DNA from: Gemmatimonadaceae bacterium
GTDB taxonomy: Bacteria > Gemmatimonadota > Gemmatimonadetes > Gemmatimonadales > Gemmatimonadaceae
Length of the DNA stretch: 64,000 bases
NCBI GenBank assembly: GCA_011525845.1
Contig: WYBP01000008.1
Location: forward strand, 310,001 to 374,000
Reading direction: 5' to 3'
Positions 60,073 to 64,000 of the stretch are shown one piece after another. Within the stretch, counting starts at the first letter, position 1, and each line of letters begins with the position of its first letter. Under the pieces are notes generated by a model. That model was not told the DNA's origin and ran no database searches. It saw only the letters and a list, made by a program, of their open reading frames with translations. Made by a program: the position numbers and the translations under genes.

Positions 60073-61377
60073 ATGGACCGCTCAGACGTCACCCGGATCA
60101 CCGATCTCCCGCAGTTGGCAGGCCAGGCCGCGACCCTCTCCGGCTGGGTCACCCACACGCGCTCGTCGGGGAAGGTCGCGTTCGTGGTGATGCGCGACGG
60201 GACTGGCATTCTGCAATGCGTGGTGGTCAAGACGCAGGTGAGCGCCGAGGTCTGGGAGCGCTTCCAGGCGCTCACCCTCGAGACCTCCCTGCAGGTGACC
60301 GGCGAGGTCCGCGCCGACGCCCGCGCGCCTGGTGGCGTCGAGCTCGGCGTGACGGACCTCGTGATCCTCGGCCCGAGCGCCCTCGACTACCCGATCCAGC
60401 CCAAGGAACACGGCGTCGACTTCCTCCTCGACAACCGGCACTTCTGGCTGCGCACGCCCCGCCAGGTGGCGATCGCCCGCATCCGGAACGAGGTGGAGCA
60501 GGCCATCCACGACTTCTTCTACGAGCGTGGCTTCCTGCGGGTGGACACGCCGATCCTCACGGCCGCGATCGGCGAGCGGAGCGGGCTCTTCGCCACCGAG
60601 TACTTCGACGAGGGGAACGCCTACCTCGCGCAGACCGGGCAGCTCTACGGCGAGGCGGCCGCGGCGGCGTTCGGGAAGATCTACACCTTCGGCCCGACCT
60701 TTCGCGCGGAGAAGTCCAAGACCCGGCGCCACCTCACCGAGTTCTGGATGATCGAGCCGGAGGTCGCGTTCAACGACTCCGCGGCGAACATCCGCCTGCA
60801 GGAGGATTTCGTCGCCTTCCTCGTCCAGCGCGTGGTGGAGCGGCGCGGCGCCGAGCTCAAAGAGCTCGAGCGCGACGTGAGCAAGCTGGAGAAGGTGAAG
60901 GTGCCCTTCCCGCGCATCGACTACGGCGACGCGGTGGCGATCCTCCAGAAGAAAGGGAGCGCGGTGCAGTGGGGGGACGACCTCGGCGCCGAGGACGAGG
61001 CGCTGCTCGTGGAGGACCACGAGACGCCGATCTTCATCTGCAACTATCCGAAGGAGGCCAAGGCGTTCTACATGAAGGAGAACCCGGCCGACCCGCGCAC
61101 GGTGCTCTGCGACGACATGCTGGCGCCCGAGGGATACGGCGAGATCATCGGCGGCTCGCAGCGCGAGGATGACCACGACAAGCTCCTCGCGCGGATCCAC
61201 GAGGAGAAGCTCCCGGTGGACGCGTACTCCTGGTACCTCGACCTGCGGAAGTACGGGACCTTCGTGCACTCGGGGTTCGGCCTCGGGCTCGAGCGCACCG
61301 TGGCCTGGATCTGCGGCACCCCCCACATCCGGGAGTGCATCGCCTTCCCGCGCATGATGCACCGGCTCTATCCATGA
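60073..61377 (+). CDS. asnS: Asparaginyl-tRNA synthetase
   Basis: This class IIb synthetase of about 434 residues charges tRNA-Asn. It has an N-terminal OB-fold anticodon domain (1-105; LSGWVTHTRSSGKVAFVVMR) and the catalytic domain (motif 1 around FFYERGFLRVDTPILT; motif 2 TFRAEKSKTRRHLTEFWMIE; motif 3 SGFGLGLERTVAWICG). The motif PEVAF and the lack of the Asp-specific GAD insert favour AsnRS over AspRS. ATG 60073 is used; TTG 60049 would add eight residues. Cells with AsnRS do not depend on the transamidation route for Asn-tRNA. Confidence 0.92.
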   Translation: MDRSDVTRITDLPQLAGQAATLSGWVTHTRSSGKVAFVVMRDGTGILQCVVVKTQVSAEVWERFQALTLETSLQVTGEVRADARAPGGVELGVTDLVILGPSALDYPIQPKEHGVDFLLDNRHFWLRTPRQVAIARIRNEVEQAIHDFFYERGFLRVDTPILTAAIGERSGLFATEYFDEGNAYLAQTGQLYGEAAAAAFGKIYTFGPTFRAEKSKTRRHLTEFWMIEPEVAFNDSAANIRLQEDFVAFLVQRVVERRGAELKELERDVSKLEKVKVPFPRIDYGDAVAILQKKGSAVQWGDDLGAEDEALLVEDHETPIFICNYPKEAKAFYMKENPADPRTVLCDDMLAPEGYGEIIGGSQREDDHDKLLARIHEEKLPVDAYSWYLDLRKYGTFVHSGFGLGLERTVAWICGTPHIRECIAFPRMMHRLYP

Positions 61378-61384
61378 GGCGCGC

Positions 61385-62350
61385 ATGAGCGGGGCGACCG
61401 AACTGCCGCGCAACCCGGGCGAGCCGCTCGACCTGGACGTGGTGCGCGCCATCCGGGTGAACCGGAGCGCCGTCGAGCGGCGCGCGGCCACCATCCCCAC
61501 GCGGCGCACCGTGAAGAAGGAGTGGCAGGCCGCCTGGCTGCTGCGGGCGATCACGCTGATGGACCTCACCACGCTCTCGGGGGACGACACCGCGAGCAAC
61601 GTGCGGCGGCTCTGTGCCAAGGCGCGCAACCCGGTGCGCGAGGACCTGGTCGAGGCACTGGGGGCCGGCTCGCTCGGGGTGACGGTGGGCGCGGTGTGCG
61701 TCTACCACCAGTGGGTCGAGACCGCCGTCGAGGCGCTCGCGGGGAGCGGGATCCCGGTGGCCGCGGTCTCCACCGGATTCCCCGCCGGCCTCTCGCCCTT
61801 CGAGCAGCGCCTCGCCGAGATCCCGGCGTCGGTGGCGGCGGGGGCGAAGGAGATCGACATCGTGATCACGCGCGGCCACGTGCTCACGGGGGACTGGCAG
61901 GCGCTCTATGACGAGGTGAAGGCGTTCCGCGCGGCCTGCGGCGACGCGCACCTCAAGGCGATCCTCGCCACCGGCGAGCTGGCGACGCTCACGAACGTCG
62001 CCCGCGCGAGCTGGGTGGCGATGCAGGCCGGCGCCGACTTCATCAAGACGAGCACGGGGAAGGAGGGCGTGAACGCGACGCTCCCCGTCTCGGTGACGAT
62101 GGTGCGGCAGATCCGCGAATATGAGGCGCGTACCGGCTTCAAGGTCGGGTACAAGCCGGCCGGCGGGATCCGCACCGCCAAGCAGGCGCTCGACTACCTG
62201 CTGCTCATGAAGGAGGAACTCGGGGACCGCTGGCTCCGGCCCGACCTCTTCCGCTTCGGCGCGTCGAGCCTGCTCACCGACATCGAACGCCAGCTCGAAC
62301 ATTTCGTGACGGGCCGCTACGCCGCGGCCCATCGCCACCCGATGCCCTAG
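61385..62350 (+). CDS. deoC: Deoxyribose-phosphate aldolase
   Basis: This 321-residue class I aldolase splits 2-deoxyribose 5-phosphate into glyceraldehyde 3-phosphate and acetaldehyde. The Schiff-base Lys is in FIKTSTGKEGVNAT and the second Lys in VGYKPAGGIRTA. Another block is EIDIVITRGHVLTGDW. It is longer than E. coli DeoC because of a 60-residue N-terminal extension and a C-terminal tail. The aldehyde dehydrogenase encoded 24 bases downstream would oxidise the acetaldehyde product, so the pair forms a deoxynucleoside catabolic unit, to which the PNP at 1839 could supply deoxyribose 1-phosphate. Confidence 0.93.
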   Translation: MSGATELPRNPGEPLDLDVVRAIRVNRSAVERRAATIPTRRTVKKEWQAAWLLRAITLMDLTTLSGDDTASNVRRLCAKARNPVREDLVEALGAGSLGVTVGAVCVYHQWVETAVEALAGSGIPVAAVSTGFPAGLSPFEQRLAEIPASVAAGAKEIDIVITRGHVLTGDWQALYDEVKAFRAACGDAHLKAILATGELATLTNVARASWVAMQAGADFIKTSTGKEGVNATLPVSVTMVRQIREYEARTGFKVGYKPAGGIRTAKQALDYLLLMKEELGDRWLRPDLFRFGASSLLTDIERQLEHFVTGRYAAAHRHPMP

Positions 62351-62374
62351 CCGTCCCCAGCGAGGCGACCAGCG

Positions 62375-64000
62375 ATGTCCAGCGTAGCCGAGATCTTCGA
62401 GACCATGGAATACGGGCCCGCCCCCGAGAGCGACGCCGAGGCGCGGGCCTGGCTCGCGCGCCACGGGAGCCGGTTCGGGCACTTCGTGAACGGGGCGTAC
62501 ACCAAGGCGGGCACCACCTTCGACGTCATCGACCCGAGCACCACCGCGCTCCTGGCGAAGGTATCGCAGGGGAGCGCGAAGGACGTGGACGCGGCGGTGG
62601 CCGCCGCGCGGAAGGCCTTCCCGAAGTGGTCGAAGCTCTCCGCCCACGCGCGCGCGCGGCACCTCTATGCGCTCGCCCGGATGGTGCAGAAGCACTCGCG
62701 GCTCTTCGCCGTGGTGGAGTCGCTCGACAATGGGAAGCCGATCCGCGAGACGCGGGACCTCGACATCCCGCTGGTGGCACGGCACTTCTACCACCATGCC
62801 GGCTGGGCGCAGCTGATGCCGACCGAGTTCGCCGGCCACGGGCCGGTGGGCGTGGTGGGGCAGATCATCCCGTGGAACTTCCCGCTGCTGATGCTGGCGT
62901 GGAAGGTCGCCCCGGCGCTCGCGGCGGGGAACACGGTGGTGCTCAAGCCGGCGGAGTTCACCCCGCTCTCGGCGCTCCTCTTCGCCGAGCTCGCGCACGA
63001 GGCGGGACTCCCGCCCGGCGTGCTGAACATCCTCACCGGGGACGGGCGCACCGGCGCGGCGCTCGTGGAGCACGCGGACGTCGACAAGATCGCCTTCACC
63101 GGCTCCACCGACGTGGGGCGGATCATCCGGAAGGCGACGGCCGGGAGCGGCAAGAAGCTCTCCCTCGAGCTCGGCGGGAAGTCGCCCTTCATCGTGTACG
63201 AGGACGCGGACCTCGACAGCGTCGTCGAGGGCGTGGTGGACGCGATCTGGTTCAACCAGGGGCAGGTCTGCTGCGCGGGCTCGCGCCTGCTCGTGCAGGA
63301 GGGGATCCACGACCGGCTGATCGCCAAGCTGCGCGTGCGGATGGAGAAGCTCCGGGTCGGCAAGCCGCTGGACAAGGCGGTGGACATGGGCGCGATCGTC
63401 GCGCCCGAGCAGCTCGACCGCATCCGCTCGCTGGTGAAGCAGGGGCGCGAGGAGGGGGCGGAGATGTGGCAGCCCTCCTGGAGCGTGCCGAAGAACGGCT
63501 GCTTCTATCCGCCCACGCTCTTCACCAACGTCGAGCCGGCGAGCACCATCGCGCAGGTGGAGATCTTCGGCCCCGTGCTCGTGGCGATGACCTTCCGCAC
63601 GCCGGAGGAGTCGGTCGCGCTCGCGAACAACACGCCCTTCGGGCTCGCGGCGAGCGTCTGGACCGAGAACATCAACCTCGCGCTCGACATCGCCCCGAAG
63701 ATCAAGGCGGGGGTGGTCTGGGTGAACGCGACCAACCTCTTCGACGCGGCCGCGGGGTTCGGCGGGTACCGCGAGTCCGGGTTCGGGCGCGAAGGCGGAC
63801 GCGAAGGGATGTACGAGTACTGCAGACGTGAGATGGGAGATGGGAGAAGTGAGGTGACTCCGCGGCGCGGGAAGAAGCCTGTCGCGCGCGATGCATCCGC
63901 CCCACACCTCCCATCTCCCCCCTCCCCTCTGCCGTCCGTCGACCGCACCCCGAAGCTCTTCATCGGCGGGAAGCAGGCGCGTCCCGACTCCGGCTACTCG
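62375..64000 (+). CDS. Tandem aldehyde dehydrogenase (second domain cut by window end)
   Basis: The frame stays open to the window edge (542 codons). Residues 1-490 are a full ALDH domain: GQIIPWNFPLLMLAWKV, FTGSTDVGR (NAD site), LSLELGGKSP (general-base Glu), FNQGQVCCAGS with catalytic C299 and the closing GFGGYRESGFGREGG. A linker of about 40 residues follows, encoded by an inverted-repeat element, and then TPKLFIGGKQARPDSGYS, which is the start of a second ALDH-like domain. In several bacteria deoC is followed by two separate ALDH genes; here they appear fused. The ATG at 62375 has GAGG nine bases upstream. Confidence 0.88.
   Translation, partial: MSSVAEIFETMEYGPAPESDAEARAWLARHGSRFGHFVNGAYTKAGTTFDVIDPSTTALLAKVSQGSAKDVDAAVAAARKAFPKWSKLSAHARARHLYALARMVQKHSRLFAVVESLDNGKPIRETRDLDIPLVARHFYHHAGWAQLMPTEFAGHGPVGVVGQIIPWNFPLLMLAWKVAPALAAGNTVVLKPAEFTPLSALLFAELAHEAGLPPGVLNILTGDGRTGAALVEHADVDKIAFTGSTDVGRIIRKATAGSGKKLSLELGGKSPFIVYEDADLDSVVEGVVDAIWFNQGQVCCAGSRLLVQEGIHDRLIAKLRVRMEKLRVGKPLDKAVDMGAIVAPEQLDRIRSLVKQGREEGAEMWQPSWSVPKNGCFYPPTLFTNVEPASTIAQVEIFGPVLVAMTFRTPEESVALANNTPFGLAASVWTENINLALDIAPKIKAGVVWVNATNLFDAAAGFGGYRESGFGREGGREGMYEYCRREMGDGRSEVTPRRGKKPVARDASAPHLPSPPSPLPSVDRTPKLFIGGKQARPDSGYS
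63830..63930. repeat. In-frame inverted-repeat element inside the aldehyde dehydrogenase linker
   Basis: A perfect 12-bp inverted repeat, GGGAGATGGGAG (63835-63846) and CTCCCATCTCCC (63908-63919), flanks a GC-rich centre. The left arm includes a tandem of GAGATGG units, and inner arms GAGGTG/CACCTC add to the stem. Its purine-only left side and pyrimidine-only right side differ sharply from the codon pattern around it. It encodes a low-complexity linker (EMGDGRSEV ... HLPSPPSPLPS) between two ALDH domains and may be a small mobile or REP-like repeat captured in frame. Confidence 0.65.

Noticed and set aside
1-64000. CRISPR arrays, insertion sequences, integrases, prophage or rRNA genes.
   Set aside because: None was recognised in either strand; the only repeats seen are the small ones listed.

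Overview
The window is 64 kb of very GC-rich, tightly packed bacterial DNA. Almost every gene is on the + strand, and start and stop codons often overlap by 1 to 11 bases. The cell is a diderm: there are Sec signal peptides, a lipobox, beta-barrel-like secreted proteins, a meso-DAP type MurE and GspG-like pseudopilins. Gene content and style (DivIVA in a diderm, many TPR proteins, MglA with PATAN/DUF4388 proteins, very high GC) suggest a member of Gemmatimonadota. That assignment is inference and no marker gene in the window proves it. No stretch longer than about 300 bases lacks a gene. No rRNA, CRISPR array, IS element, integrase or phage gene was seen.

Region 1 (1-7887) is housekeeping: the end of ftsH, then yggS, divIVA, a purine nucleoside phosphorylase, ileS, a dksA-like gene, lspA and an rluD-type pseudouridine synthase. 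The IleRS carries a GIHH signature in place of HxGH.

Region 2 (7862-26120) is one long, mostly overlapping gene run that begins inside rluD. It encodes a complete chemosensory core (CheW, CheY, CheA, CheC, CheR, CheD, CheB and two more CheW) but no chemoreceptor and no CheZ. Inside it lies a second module: a 907-residue TPR protein, a PATAN (DUF4388) protein, three consecutive roadblock-type proteins, the small GTPase MglA, a protein made of two DnaA-type AAA+ ATPase modules without the DnaA DNA-binding domain, and a second PATAN protein with TPRs. This looks like a signalling or cell-polarity pathway that joins chemosensory input to an MglA switch. It is the strongest candidate here for an undescribed system.

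Region 3 (26138-28334) has a consensus-like promoter, a 59-residue membrane protein, tRNA-Val(TAC), a secreted TPR protein and a 16-bp perfect hairpin.

Region 4 (28369-44127) is the division and cell-wall (dcw) cluster rsmH-ftsL-ftsI-murE-murF-mraY-murD-ftsW-murG-murC-ftsQ-ftsA-ftsZ. mraZ, murB and ddl are absent from it. A terminator-like hairpin and a new promoter separate ftsA from ftsZ. Region 5 (44127-50066) has an M23 peptidase, a two-anchor membrane protein, ftsY and recG.

Region 6 (50163-59834) is accessory: two secreted barrel-like proteins, a lipoprotein of unknown function, a periplasmic asparaginase, a sensor histidine kinase, and on the minus strand two GspG-like pseudopilins, an HD-GYP phosphodiesterase and a single-pass protein. 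Region 7 (60009-64000) is asnS, deoC and a tandem aldehyde dehydrogenase cut off by the window end. Its inter-domain linker contains an in-frame inverted-repeat element.

Several genes (yggS, the 59-residue protein, murC, the histidine kinase) have a -10-like hexamer only 5 to 10 bases before the start codon, so leaderless mRNAs may be common in this organism.
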